This document shows positions 1 to 9,505 of a stretch of 64,000 nt of DNA, piece by piece. Numbering within the stretch: the stretch's first letter is position 1; every line of letters begins with the position of its first letter. Both the position numbers and the translations under genes were made by a program. The notes beneath the pieces are model-generated. The model searched no databases, had not been told where the DNA came from, and was given only the letters and a program-made list of their open reading frames with translations. Origin of the DNA: Spiroplasma endosymbiont of Asaphidion curtum. Lineage in GTDB: Bacteria; Bacillota_I; Bacilli_A; Mycoplasmatales; Nriv7. The stretch is taken from assembly GCF_964031085.1 (NCBI RefSeq), contig NZ_OZ035001.1, positions 1,054,001-1,118,000 of the forward strand. The letters run 5' to 3'.

Positions 1-180
1 TATAATAGCTTTTTAAGTAAAGTTAGAATTGCCATTGAACATGTTTTTGCTAGATTAAAAAGATTTAAAATACTAGTTTATCGTTATCGCAATAAGATTA
101 GAAGATTTGGATTACGATTTAACTTAATTTCAGGAATATATAATTTTGAATTAAGCTAGTTATAGTTATGTACCAAGTTT
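1..180 (+). mobile_element. ISb (IS5 family, ISL2-like) 3' remnant
   Basis: Codons 1-159 encode the last 52 residues of the ISb transposase (the part around RIAIEHVFARLKRFK, which carries the catalytic Glu), ending in TAG at 157-159. The terminal inverted repeat follows and ends near 180, with one change (CAAGTTT instead of CAAGTCT). The left part lies outside the window. It matches the complete ISb at 27444-28350. Confidence 0.9.
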
Positions 181-210
181 AATAAATAAAACAATATAAG
201 TTAGGGCTGG

Positions 211-720
211 GTGAAATATATTTTAAATTTACAATTATGAAAACAAATTATTAGTTTACAAAAAAAATTAGATGCAAGAATTTTAGAAGAAAAAAAATTA
301 TTAGTTGAAAAAACAATTGATAAACGATTTTTAGCTTTATTAGTAGAATTATCAGAATTTAGTAATGAATTACGATGTTTTAAATATTGATCGAATCGTA
401 TGACATATAAGTCAAAAGAATTAGTTTTAGATGAATTTATTGATTGTTTACATTTTCTTATTAGTATTGGATTAAGTTTTAACATTGATTTAGAGGCATA
501 TTCTTATGAATTGAAGCAAGAACAAGATTTAACATTGTTAATATTAGAAACTTTTAATCATACGATTGCTTTTTGAAAAAATATTACTAATGATTATGCT
601 AACATTTTAAATTATTTTTTTACAATTGCTAATGTTTTGCAGTTTAGTTTTCAAGATATTTTTCAAGCCTATTTAAATAAAAATGAGATTAATCATCAAC
701 GAATAAGTAATAACTATTAA
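211..720 (+). CDS. dimeric dUTPase (dUTP diphosphatase), 5' end affected by ISb
   Basis: Reading TGA as Trp gives about 169 residues, with the all-alpha dUTPase/MazG-like motifs near the middle (NELRCFKYWS, then KELVLDEFIDCLHFLISIG). This family hydrolyses dUTP to dUMP, which keeps uracil out of DNA and feeds thymidylate synthesis. ISb ends only about 30 bases upstream and no ATG fits the N-terminus. GTG at 211 or ATT at 220 are the only plausible starts before an in-frame stop at 202, so the native start may have been lost. The next gene begins 14 bases downstream, so the three genes 211-2368 look like one operon. The family call is from recognised motifs; the start is a guess. Confidence 0.75.
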
Positions 721-733
721 GGGAGAAGTAAAG

Positions 734-1669
734 ATGTTTTTATCATTATATGATTTTTTTAATCCAGCAGGAAGTCCTGGTGAAGTTATTACTAAAATTG
801 GCGTTACTTGACAATATTGATTACCAGTTATTGTATCATTAATTGTTTTGGCTTGTTTGTTTCTTTTTAAAACAGGATATGTTAAGTTAGCACAAAATAA
901 ATTATTTTTAAGAATTCTTGGTATTTTTCAAATTTTCTTATATTTTCTTTATTATTTTTTACATTTTTTATTTTTATATTATTTTAAAGAATCAGGAAAA
1001 AATTTACGAGGTTGACCTTGAATTTTCCCTTTTCATTTAAGTTCAATAACACAAATTATTAGTGGCATTTTATTAATTAAGGCTAATGATAAATTATTTA
1101 GTATTACTGCACCTTGAGTAGTAATTATGGTTTTTGCAAGTTTACTAATTCCAGCTGATAAATCGTATGGACCACAACATTTTTCTTATTGGTTATATTA
1201 TGTTTTACATGTTATTATTATTTTTACTTATTGATTTTTATATATGTATGGTATTGTTCAATATCATCGTGATTATTTATTATGAAGTTTTATTAGTTTA
1301 ATTATATTTAGTTTAATGGCTTTAAGTTTTAATGCTCTTTCATTAGTTATTGCGAAAAATGAAAATGAAATAACTAATTTATTATTTATTGGTCGTAATG
1401 GTTATCCATTATGAGGTAGTGGTGATAACCTTGTTACTACTGCTAATATTTTTGATCGGACTGGTCGTTTGTGACCATTAGGTTATATTTTTATATTTGC
1501 TTTTGGAATATTTTTTACATCTTTAGGTTATTTAATTTTAACTAAGTTGCAACCTTATTACTTTAAAAAAGGAAATAAATTTGTTCCTTTAAAAAGAGTA
1601 AAACAACCGTGAGATTTTAAAGCTTTGGGAATAATGTTTAAAAATATTAAAACAATATTTAAAAAGTAG
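734..1669 (+). CDS. YwaF-family (TIGR02206-like) integral membrane protein
   Basis: 311 residues with about seven strongly hydrophobic segments. Family-typical patches are PFHLSSITQIISG near residue 100 and HFSYWLYYVLHVIIIF near residue 155. The ATG at 734 follows GGGAGAAGTAAAG, a good ribosome binding site. The family is common in Mollicutes and Firmicutes; its biochemical role is not settled (relatives are discussed as membrane acyltransferases), so I give only the family. It sits between the dUTPase and the metallopeptidase with short gaps (13 and 18 bases), which suggests co-transcription. Confidence 0.75.
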
Positions 1670-1687
1670 TATGAGGATGGTTATTAG

Positions 1688-2368
1688 ATGCTTAAAAAGC
1701 AATTAGTTTATGAAAATGTAGCATTGGATTATTATTTGCAACAAGGTAAAAGATTATCAGTAAGATATTATTCATCGAATATTATTGTCAATGCTCCATT
1801 AGGAATGAAAGAACAATATATTGAGAATTTTCTTATTAGTAATTGAAAAAAATTACAAAAAATTATTAATAAACCGACAAAGATTTTAATTAATTTGCAT
1901 CAAAAACCATATTTTGTTTATTTCTTAGATAAGAATTATGAGGTGCAAATTAATTATTTTGCTAATAATAATAAAGTTATTTTTGTCGAAACAACTATTG
2001 TTGTTAATTTAAAAGGCAATGATGCGACGCAACTTGTAAAAAATTTTAATAAATTTCTTAGTAAGCAAGCTGAATTATATTTGTGTTCCCGAGTTGCGTT
2101 GCTTGCTAAAACAATGAATTTAAGCTATCAACAACTTAAGTTTAGAGTGATGCGTAGTAAATGAGGTGTTTGTCATTTTAACAAGCAAAAAATTGTTCTA
2201 AATTCCAAAATTATGCATTTTAATTTTGATGTTATTGACTATGTTATTATTCACGAGTTAGCCCATTTACGAGAACCTAATCATGGTAAAGCATTTTGAG
2301 AATTAGTGATGCAATTTTGCCCTAATTTTAAAGTTTGTCAGCAGATTTTAAAACAAGTTTTTTTGTAA
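1688..2368 (+). CDS. YgjP/SprT-like zinc metallopeptidase
   Basis: 226 residues. The C-terminal third carries the zinc signature HELAHLREPNHGKAFW (HExxH plus a downstream His), preceded by the family motif SKWGVC near residue 155. These features define the YgjP-like (DUF45) metal-dependent hydrolases; the two HExxH histidines and the later His should bind zinc and the Glu be catalytic. No signal peptide is seen, so it is probably cytoplasmic. The start ATG has only a weak Shine-Dalgarno (GAGGATGG, 15 bases upstream). It is the last gene of the 211-2368 operon. The physiological substrate is unknown. Confidence 0.8.
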
Positions 2369-2439
2369 AATTGTTCTGATTGTAAAATCAACAAAATTAA
2401 TCTGATGTTAGTACTTAAAACAATTTAAATTTTATTAAT

Positions 2440-2630
2440 AAATATTGAATATATATTTTTTAAATATGATAAAATATTTTTGAAGTTAGCAACATCGGTA
2501 TTTAATTTAAAATTAATAATTTATATGTTACATAAGAAGTGAATCATTTTTGATATTTTTTATTTTAAAAAGGAGGAGTTAGTTATAAAAAATAATTAAT
2601 AAAAATTCTCATAAAAGGTTTTGATATATG
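2440..2630 (+). promoter_or_regulatory. promoter-like region and leader of a decapitated secreted-protein gene
   Basis: A -10-like TATGATAAAAT lies at 2465-2475. Further down, 2597-2630 matches the 5' leader found before the secreted genes at 5091 and 39001 (AATTAATAAAAATTC, then an AAAGG-type ribosome binding site and ATG at 2628). IS30 begins right at this ATG, so the coding part is gone. The rest of 2369-2596 holds a GGAGGAG motif at 2573-2579 but no gene that I can see. Confidence 0.55.
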
Positions 2631-3273
2631 CCAAATTGTAAAGTTAAGTGCAACTAAATTATTTTTCTAACCAAATATTCGATTGGTGAAAGATAATTTA
2701 GTATTTTTCTTGGTCTTTGGTTTAAAGACAATATAAATTTATGAACTGCATTTTTAGTAGTATTTGAAAAATTAAATTTTTTAGGAAATTTTTCTCTAAT
2801 TAAACCATTAGTATTTTCATTAGTACCTCTTTGTCAAGGCGAATACGCATTAGCAAAATAAATTTTCACATTTAAATTTTTTTCAAGTTGTTGTCAATTA
2901 GAAAATTCTTTACCCCTATCAAATGTTATAGTCTTAACAAGATTATTTGGAAGAATTGATAAATAATGGCTAATGTTTTCGTTAACAACTTTAGTAGTTC
3001 TATTTTCAACTAACATTGCTAAAGTAAATCTTGATGTTCTTTCAACTAAAGTTATTAAACATGATTTACTTTTACCTCGTGATGATACTACAGTATCACC
3101 TTCTCAATGACCAACAGTTATACGATTATTAACATTAATATTTCGTTCTTTAATTAATTTACCATTAAATTTACCGCGATTTTCTTGAGATTTTCGTTTC
3201 TTACCTTTTCTTCTTAAATTTTTATTAGTAACTTTTTCAAGTAATTCAGAATAAATTCAATTGTAAATTGTTT
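2630..3273 (-). mobile_element. IS30 fragment (copy 1, 3' part of transposase)
   Basis: Starts with the IS30 right-end repeat GCCAAATTGTAAAG and runs about 640 bp into the transposase C-terminal half. It is cut off where IS30 copy 2 begins at 3274, and its N-terminal half is absent. It interrupts the secreted-protein gene that starts at 2628. Confidence 0.9.
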
Positions 3274-3935
3274 GCCAAATTGTAAAGTTAAGTGCAACTA
3301 AATTATTTTTCTAACCAAATATTCGATTGGTGAAAGATAATTTAGTATTTTTCTTGGTCTTTGGTTTAAAGACAATATAAATTTATGAACTGCATTTTTA
3401 GTAGTATTTGAAAAATTAAATTTTTTAGGAAATTTTTCTCTAATTAAACCATTAGTATTTTCATTAGTACCTCTTTGTCAAGGCGAATACGCATTAGCAA
3501 AATAAATTTTCACATTTAAATTTTTTTCAAGTTGTTGTCAATTAGAAAATTCTTTACCCCTATCAAATGTTATAGTCTTAACAAGATTATTTGGAAGAAT
3601 TGATAAATAATGGCTAATGTTTTCGTTAACAACTTTAGTAGTTCTATTTTCAACTAACATTGCTAAAGTAAATCTTGATGTTCTTTCAACTAAAGTTATT
3701 AAACATGATTTACTTTTACCTCGTGATGATACTACAGTATCACCTTCTCAATGACCAACAGTTATACGATTATTAACATTAATATTTCGTTCTTTAATTG
3801 ATTTACCATTAAATTTACCGCGATTTTCTTGAGATTTTCGTTTCTTACCTTTTCTTCTTAAATTTTTATTAGTAACTTTTTCAAGTAATCCAGAATAAAT
3901 TCAATTGTAAATTGTTTTAAAACTAATAATTCATT
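3274..3935 (-). mobile_element. IS30 copy 2, left part (split by ISa)
   Basis: The 3' half of an IS30 transposase gene on the - strand. At 3933-3935 it is interrupted by ISa with an ATT target duplication. The missing N-terminal half is found in register at 21847-22266, so copy 2 is one element split by 17.9 kb. Confidence 0.9.
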
Positions 3936-4045
3936 AGACTTCTTGCATTACTTATTTATTAAACAAAATTCCTATAAAATATATTTAAAATAGAAATTAT
4001 AAGAAATTTAAGATTATGAAATTTGATAAATTTAATTTTATTAAT
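3936..4045 (+). mobile_element. ISa left end (split by IS30 copy 3)
   Basis: Starts AGACTTCTTGCATTAC like every ISa and contains the transposase start plus ten codons (MKFDKFNFIN) before IS30 copy 3 begins. The rest of this ISa resumes at 20994, with about 125 bases missing between the two parts. Confidence 0.85.
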
Positions 4046-4889
4046 GCCAAATTGTAAAGTTAAGTGCAACTAAATTATTTTTCTAACCAAATATTCGATT
4101 GGTGAAAGATAATTTAGTATTTTTCTTGGTCTTTGGTTTAAAGACAATATAAATTTATGAACTGCATTTTTAGTAGTATTTGAAAAATTAAATTTTTTAG
4201 GAAATTTTTCTCTAATTAAACCATTAGTATTTTCATTAGTACCTCTTTGTCAAGGCGAATACGCATTAGCAAAATAAATTTTCACATTTAAATTTTTTTC
4301 AAGTTGTTGTCAATTAGAAAATTTTTTACCCCTATCAAATGTTATAGTCTTAACAAGATTATTTGGAAGAATTGATAAATAATGGCTAATGTTTTCGTTA
4401 ACAACTTTAGTAGTTCTATTTTCAACTAACATTGCTAAAGTAAATCTTGATGTTCTTTCAACTAAAGTTATTAAACATGATTTACTTTTACCTCGTGATG
4501 ATACTACAGTATCACCTTCTCAATGACCAACAGTTATACGATTATTAACATTAATATTTCGTTCTTTAATTGATTTACCATTAAATTTACCGCGATTTTC
4601 TTGAGATTTTCGTTTCTTACCTTTTCTTCTTAAATTTTTATTAGTAACTTTTTCAAGTAATCCAGAATAAATTCAATTGTAAATTGTTTTAAAACTAATA
4701 ATTCATTCTTTATGAAAATTTTTAATTCTGCCATAAATTTGTTCAGGCGATCAACCTAATAGTAATTTTTGTTGTACATATTTTACTAATTCTCTATTTT
4801 TAAACTTATGAAAATAAACATGTGATTGTTTTCTGTTTTCTGCTTTATTTTGTGCAATTAATGAAAAATAATGATTACTATCTTTATTT
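4046..4889 (-). mobile_element. IS30 copy 3, left part (split by the prophage 1 insertion)
   Basis: The IS30 transposase 3' part, ending at ATTACTATCTTTATTT (4874-4889). The N-terminal part starts with the same 16 bases at 20740-20755, so copy 3 was split by the 15.8-kb insertion 4890-20739. Confidence 0.9.
4874..4889. repeat. 16-bp direct repeat, left boundary of the prophage 1 insertion
   Basis: ATTACTATCTTTATTT is IS30 sequence and is repeated at 20740-20755. The insertion begins GTAATGTA and ends at TACATTAC across the right junction, an 8-bp inverted repeat, so the duplication could also be read as 11 bp (TATCTTTATTT). The rest of 4890-5050 shows no gene, only AT-rich sequence before the leader of the next gene. 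Confidence 0.75.
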
Positions 4890-5090
4890 GTAATGTACCA
4901 CAGACTTATGACAAACACAAGAGATTTTTTAAAAAAGGGACAAAAAATTATAAAATAATGCGAGAAATTTTCAAAAATAGTTTACAATTAAATTCCAAGG
5001 TAAAAAGACTGTAAATTAAATTTTGGAGAAAGGAAAAGGTGTTATTAATTTTATTAATTAGTAAAAATTCACGAAAGGGATTTGATTAAT

Positions 5091-5567
5091 ATGAAAAAAT
5101 TACTAGGAATCTTAGGAACAATAACAATAGCAGGGAGCGGAATGGCGGGACTTGTTGGAAACGCTCCAGCTCCAGCAAAAAATGAAATTAATTATCAAAA
5201 GGCTGATAATTTAGAAAATTTAAATAGAAATAAAAGAGAAAATTACAATAAGCCAATAATAATTGATAGTTATCAATTAAAAGATTCGGGAGTTTGATTT
5301 GAAACATATTGATATTGATTTGGTTATTGCAGACTACATTTTAGTCATAATGAAATTGAAAGCCTTATTGAAGGCGGGCATTCAATAACTGAACTAGCTC
5401 AACAAATTGCAGAAGCATTCCCTCCACTAGCACCAGTAGCGGTTATAATTGCTGGATGAGTAACATTAAATTTATGAGGATTAAATTCTTATGATTATGG
5501 AAATGGTGCGTGGGTAGCATTTCATCTATTACAGCCTGAAATACCCCTTGGATTTGGAAGTAATTAA
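5091..5567 (+). CDS. small secreted peptide, possibly bacteriocin- or toxin-like; phage cargo
   Basis: 158 residues. MKKLLGILGTITIAG plus a small-residue stretch ending near GNAPAPAK is a secretion signal almost identical to that of the RIP-like gene at 39001. A charged NLENLNRNKREN linker follows, then a C-terminal module: acidic helix, hydrophobic PPLAPVAVIIAGW, and YGNGAW near residue 143. The upstream leader (5058-5090) also matches the RIP gene. The ATG at 5091 is chosen by that alignment. It lies inside the prophage 1 insertion and converges on the phage operon. I do not recognise a named family. The YGNG resembles the class IIa bacteriocin box, but here it is C-terminal and lacks the cysteines, so that similarity is only suggestive. 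Confidence 0.6.
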
Positions 5568-5630
5568 GAAAGGCATTCTCGGAATTATTTTTAAGAAATT
5601 GAATTATCACCGAATGGCAGTGCATTTATT

Positions 5631-5768
5631 TTAAGAAACTAATAGTAAAAATTTTTGCAATTTTTGAAAAGGTGTTTTACTGTTTAAAGATGAATGACAG
5701 CGTTCAAAGTTGTAAAAGTAATAATATTTATTTAAATAATGTTGGAGTTCGTTCTGATTTAATTTTTT
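5631..5768 (-). pseudogene. plectrovirus transposase, 3' fragment
   Basis: C-terminal end of the SpV1-type transposase (codons for LNQNELQHYLNKYYYFYNFE and on to a TAA at 5631). Typical DDE-transposase tail residues (NFERCHSSL) are visible. It is separated from the 5' part (8001-8959) by the IS1595-like element. Removing that element and one copy of the 8-bp duplication restores one 363-codon frame. Confidence 0.8.
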
Positions 5769-5853
5769 TTTAATTTTGTCGAAAACTCTTGATATTTATT
5801 GAATATACTTAATTTTAGGTATATTTTTAATATGATAGAGGTGGATAATAATT

Positions 5854-6843
5854 ATGGAAAAAATAATTCAAGAACTAGTAAATAATTTAACAGATGATCA
5901 ATTTTTAGAATTTTATGAAAAAGTCAAACAACAAGCAGAATTAATAAAAAAACAAAAACGTTTAAATGAAATTGATCAAAAATTTAGAGCTCAAGGTATT
6001 AAATGCCCTAAATGTGAATCTTACCATTGCGTTAAAAATGGACATAATTCAGAAGGAAAACAAAAATATTTATGTAAAAATTGCTGTGCAAGTTTTGACG
6101 CTTTTCGTAATCATTTTATTTATTGAAGTCATTTAAATTATGAACAATGAAATTTATTGATTCAAATTTCATTGCTGGGGCAATCTAGTAAAACAATTTC
6201 TCGTTTTATTAAAACTACATTAAAAACCGCTTGATATAATCGTCAAAAATTAATGAAATCAAAACAATTAGAAAATACCCAATTAAAATTTAAAAAATTA
6301 TCTGGTAAAATCCAAATCGATGAAACTTTTATTAAAGAAATCCATAAAGGAAATTTCAAACATAAAACTGATCCACGAAGAATTCACCTTGACCCATTCA
6401 CAACTAATACTAAATGCTGTATTCAAATGGCAATTGATAATAATAACAATATTTATGTTAAATCCACAAACACCAAACGTTTACAAAAACAATGAGTTAT
6501 TGAAAATATGAACAAAGAATTAATTAACAAAAATTCAATTATTACTTCTGATATGCAAAAATTATATTTTTTAGTAGCAAAACAAACAAATTCTACTTTA
6601 TGTGTAACTAAAACAACAATTAATCCTGAAGCTAGTTATCGTAACTTAAATAAAATCAGTAAATTACAATCTAGTCTTAAAGAAGCCTTAATTCATTATC
6701 ATGGTTTAGGTTTTACTAATATTCAAAATTATTTAAATCTCTGAAAATGAAAATACCAACATAAGGGTTTAACTCCAAACCAACAAACAGCGGTATTATA
6801 TTTTAATGTATGCTGAATTATACTTGTAAGTGCAAGTAAATAA
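5854..6843 (+). CDS. IS1595-family transposase
   Basis: Reads through TGA codons for 329 residues. An N-terminal zinc finger (CPKCESYHCVKNGHN, then CKNCC) near residues 50-85 precedes a DDE-type core: IQIDETF near residue 155, SDMQ near 230, and the YRNLNKISKLQSSLKE region near 275. An IS30 inserted exactly in the stop codon region. The original frame ended YFNV-TAA, and the present frame gains about ten residues from the IS30 end before TAA at 6841. The protein is therefore probably still complete. The ribosome binding site is GAGGTGG, 12 bases before ATG. Confidence 0.8.
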
Positions 6844-7893
6844 AATTGCAAAAAATCTCATATAAAAATTTCATGATGCTAAGTTTATTTTAGAAAAAAC
6901 AAAGCAAGGAGTTTTTATATGGGTTACAAACATCTTGGCATATATGAAAGAATTTATATTGAGAATCAATTGAAGTTTAAAGTAAAAATTAGTGAAATAG
7001 CTAAAAATCTTAATCGAAGTATTAGTACTATTATTCGAGAAGTCAATAGAAATAAAGATAGTAATCATTATTTTTCATTAATTGCACAAAATAAAGCAGA
7101 AAACAGAAAACAATCACATGTTTATTTTCATAAGTTTAAAAATAGAGAATTAGTAAAATATGTACAACAAAAATTACTATTAGGTTGATCGCCTGAACAA
7201 ATTTATGGCAGAATTAAAAATTTTCATAAAGAATGAATTATTAGTTTTAAAACAATTTACAATTGAATTTATTCTGGATTACTTGAAAAAGTTACTAATA
7301 AAAATTTAAGAAGAAAAGGTAAGAAACGAAAATCTCAAGAAAATCGCGGTAAATTTAATGGTAAATCAATTAAAGAACGAAATATTAATGTTAATAATCG
7401 TATAACTGTTGGTCATTGAGAAGGTGATACTGTAGTATCATCACGAGGTAAAAGTAAATCATGTTTAATAACTTTAGTTGAAAGAACATCAAGATTTACT
7501 TTAGCAATGTTAGTTGAAAATAGAACTACTAAAGTTGTTAACGAAAACATTAGCCATTATTTATCAATTCTTCCAAATAATCTTGTTAAGACTATAACAT
7601 TTGATAGGGGTAAAGAATTTTCTAATTGACAACAACTTGAAAAAAATTTAAATGTGAAAATTTATTTTGCTAATGCGTATTCGCCTTGACAAAGAGGTAC
7701 TAATGAAAATACTAATGGTTTAATTAGAGAAAAATTTCCTAAAAAATTTAATTTTTCAAATACTACTAAAAATGCAGTTCATAAATTTATATTGTCTTTA
7801 AACCAAAGACCAAGAAAAATACTAAATTATCTTTCACCAATCGAATATTTGGTTAGAAAAATAATTTAGTTGCACTTAACTTTACAATTTGGC
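6812..7893 (+). mobile_element. IS30 (complete), inside the IS1595-like element
   Basis: 1082 bp from GCTGAATTATACTTGTAAG to the right-end CAATTTGGC. The imperfect terminal repeats pair GCTGAATTATACTT with GCCAAATTGTAAAG. It is flanked by GTAT on both sides (6808-6811 and 7894-7897), a clear 4-bp target duplication. Confidence 0.93.
6919..7869 (+). CDS. IS30-family transposase
   Basis: 316 residues with TGA read as Trp. An N-terminal helix-turn-helix (KISEIAKNLNRSISTIIREV, residues 27-46) is followed by the IS30 DDE core: GHWEGDTVV near 165, TFDRGKEF near 225 and RGTNENTNGLIR near 262. The DDE residues are all present. The ribosome binding site AAGGAG lies 8 bases before ATG. The protein is the same in all complete copies in this window, so the family has expanded recently. 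A long antisense reading frame over the N-terminal part is only a shadow. Confidence 0.95.
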
Positions 7894-8000
7894 GTATAAA
7901 AAAGTTAAAGTAAAAATAGTAATTTTACATAAAAGCATTTTAAAATTATCAAGTTGATGATTCTTTTTATTTTATCAAGAGTTTTCGACAAAATTAAAAT

Positions 8001-8959
8001 AATTTTTTATCCTTAGCATAAAATAATTTGGTATAATGTTGATGGAATCGTTCAATTTTGCCATTTGATTGTGGTGAACGAATCGGCGTAGTTTCGTGAA
8101 CAATTCCGTTCTTTGAAAGAAAGGTTGTAAAAGGCCTTTCTTTTACTTTGTATGCTTTTTTATTACTTCAGTTAGTAGTTGTAAATTCTGGAGCATTATC
8201 AGTGCGAAGGCGTTTAATGGTTATGCCAAGTTCGCTAAAATCTTTCATTGCTCTTTGGACAGCGTTGATAGCATTATTAGTTCCCAAACTATCATAAACA
8301 TAACCAAATACTATGCGTGTCATTTCGTCAATGAAATCATAAATGTAATATTTTTTATCAACCGGAAAATTTGATGTAGTAACGATTTTGGCATCCATTT
8401 GTAAAAGACCGATATCGGAAACTTCATAACACTTAAAATGGCGTTTAGTTTGTTTTATTTGTTGTTTTAATTCTTTTCAACGATGGTCAGATTTAATTCA
8501 ACGATAAAAAGTTTTGATATTTTTAGGAACTTCTGAATTTTTAATATCGTGAAAACCGATTTTTAAATTGTTAAATAAAGACCACATTCCGTCGGCTTGA
8601 AGATTTTTGTAATCAAAATATAAATCACATACTTTTTCACGAGAATTTAAACTATATTGATAATTAAGATTTTGTGGCTTTGTAGTTTTAAACAATAACA
8701 AATCTAAATTGTCAGAATAATAAGCGGTCATAATTTTTTCTGCCCAACGATAAAAGGTTTTCGTTGCATTCTTAAAATATTTTTTAATAAGTTTTGTTAA
8801 AGTAGTTTCTTCCATATAAAAATAAGTGCATAAATTTAAATAGGAAGTAATGCGTTTTTTAGTTTTATAGTAATAAGGATTACAGCAATTAGCACTTAGT
8901 CAACTTTGTACTTTTGCTTTTAAATCTGCTAAATCAGCTTGGGAAATAATATATTTCAT
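8001..8959 (-). pseudogene. plectrovirus (SpV1-type) transposase, 5' part
   Basis: The first 320 or so codons of the phage transposase. It starts MKYIISQADLADLK at 8959 after AAGGAGTTTAAAAA and contains the DDE core: LLQMDAKIV near residue 187, RLRTDNAPEF near 256 and SPQSNGKIERFH near 295. SpV1 phages are known to carry an IS30-related transposase gene (ORF3). The IS1595-like element splits it, so the present product is truncated just after the DDE glutamate. It lies directly downstream of the prophage lipoprotein gene. Confidence 0.8.
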
Positions 8960-8980
8960 TTTTTAAACTCCTTAAATTAA

Positions 8981-9010
8981 GAAAATCGTATTACAAAAAA
9001 TACGATTTTC
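8981..9010 (-). terminator. 12-bp stem-loop between phage lipoprotein and transposase
   Basis: GAAAATCGTATT pairs perfectly with AATACGATTTTC around a 6-base loop. It lies between the lipoprotein stop (9030) and the transposase start (8959) and is probably a transcription terminator that isolates the transposase. Confidence 0.6.
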
Positions 9011-9029
9011 AAAAATATTTATTAAATTA

Positions 9030-9452
9030 CTAATTTTTATTAGGCATCTTGGCAGAAAATAAAACTATACGATAAAGGCTTAAAACTTTTTCAAATGAAA
9101 TTTTTACATTAACAATTTCTTCGAGTCAATAACTATCAACATCGTAAGTAAAATTATAAATACGATAACCATTTATTTTTTTATAAATACCATTTTTGTT
9201 ATAGAGATTAGTAAATTCTGAACTAAACAAATAAAATTGTTTTTGTGATAATGGAAAATCAGGTAATAAAATATCACTTTTGGTAAAATCAAGCAAAACA
9301 GCACCAGTATCTACATTAGGAATTATAATTAAACCACTATTTTTAACACTAGCAAACTCTAAATCGTATGATTTAAAATCATTACTATTTTTATTGCACC
9401 CAGAAACAAACATTACACATACTAAATTTAAAGTTGATAAAAATTTTCGCAT
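9030..9452 (-). CDS. prophage 1 lipoprotein with a copy of the ORF1 N-terminal domain
   Basis: 140 residues. The ATG at 9452 follows AAAGGAGG. A lipoprotein signal MRKFLSTLNLVCVMFVSGC gives a lipobox (VSGC), so it should be acylated and held on the outer face of the membrane. From residue 31 to the end it repeats the N-terminal domain of prophage ORF1 (LEFASVKNSGLIIIPNV through KISFEKVL) with very few changes; the DNA block 9046-9363 matches 11016-11335. It stops where ORF1 goes on into its main body. The gene lies 53 bases after ORF1. Function is inferred: a surface decoy or superinfection-exclusion factor. Confidence 0.75.
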
Positions 9453-9505
9453 AAAGAAAAATCCTCCTTTCAAAGGAATTATATTATAAAAAATAATGGC
9501 AATAT

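Larger units (their letters stand above)
5768..8000 (+). mobile_element. IS1595-like insertion sequence (itself holding an IS30)
   Basis: Terminal inverted repeats (TTTTAATTTTGTCGAAAACT at the left, its complement at 7980-7999) flank a transposase gene. The target duplication is 8 bp, as usual for IS1595, and reads TAATTTTT or AATTTTTT depending on how the T run is split. AATTTTTT (5761-5768 and 8001-8008) restores the host phage frame. About 95 bases of unremarkable sequence follow the IS30 before the right repeat. Confidence 0.8.

Noticed and set aside
201..485. 94-residue open frame on the - strand
   Set aside because: It is antisense to the dUTPase frame, which has recognisable motifs when TGA is read as Trp.
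5091..5567. Class IIa bacteriocin identity for the small secreted peptide
   Set aside because: YGNG is present but at the C-terminal side and without the cysteine pair of class IIa peptides, so I leave it as an unknown cargo peptide.
5443..5625. 60-residue frame on the - strand
   Set aside because: Antisense to the secreted peptide gene and without a ribosome binding site.
6871..7068. 65-residue frame opposite the IS30 transposase start, repeated at every copy
   Set aside because: Only an antisense shadow of the transposase N-terminus; no ribosome binding site of its own, and it recurs only because IS30 recurs.
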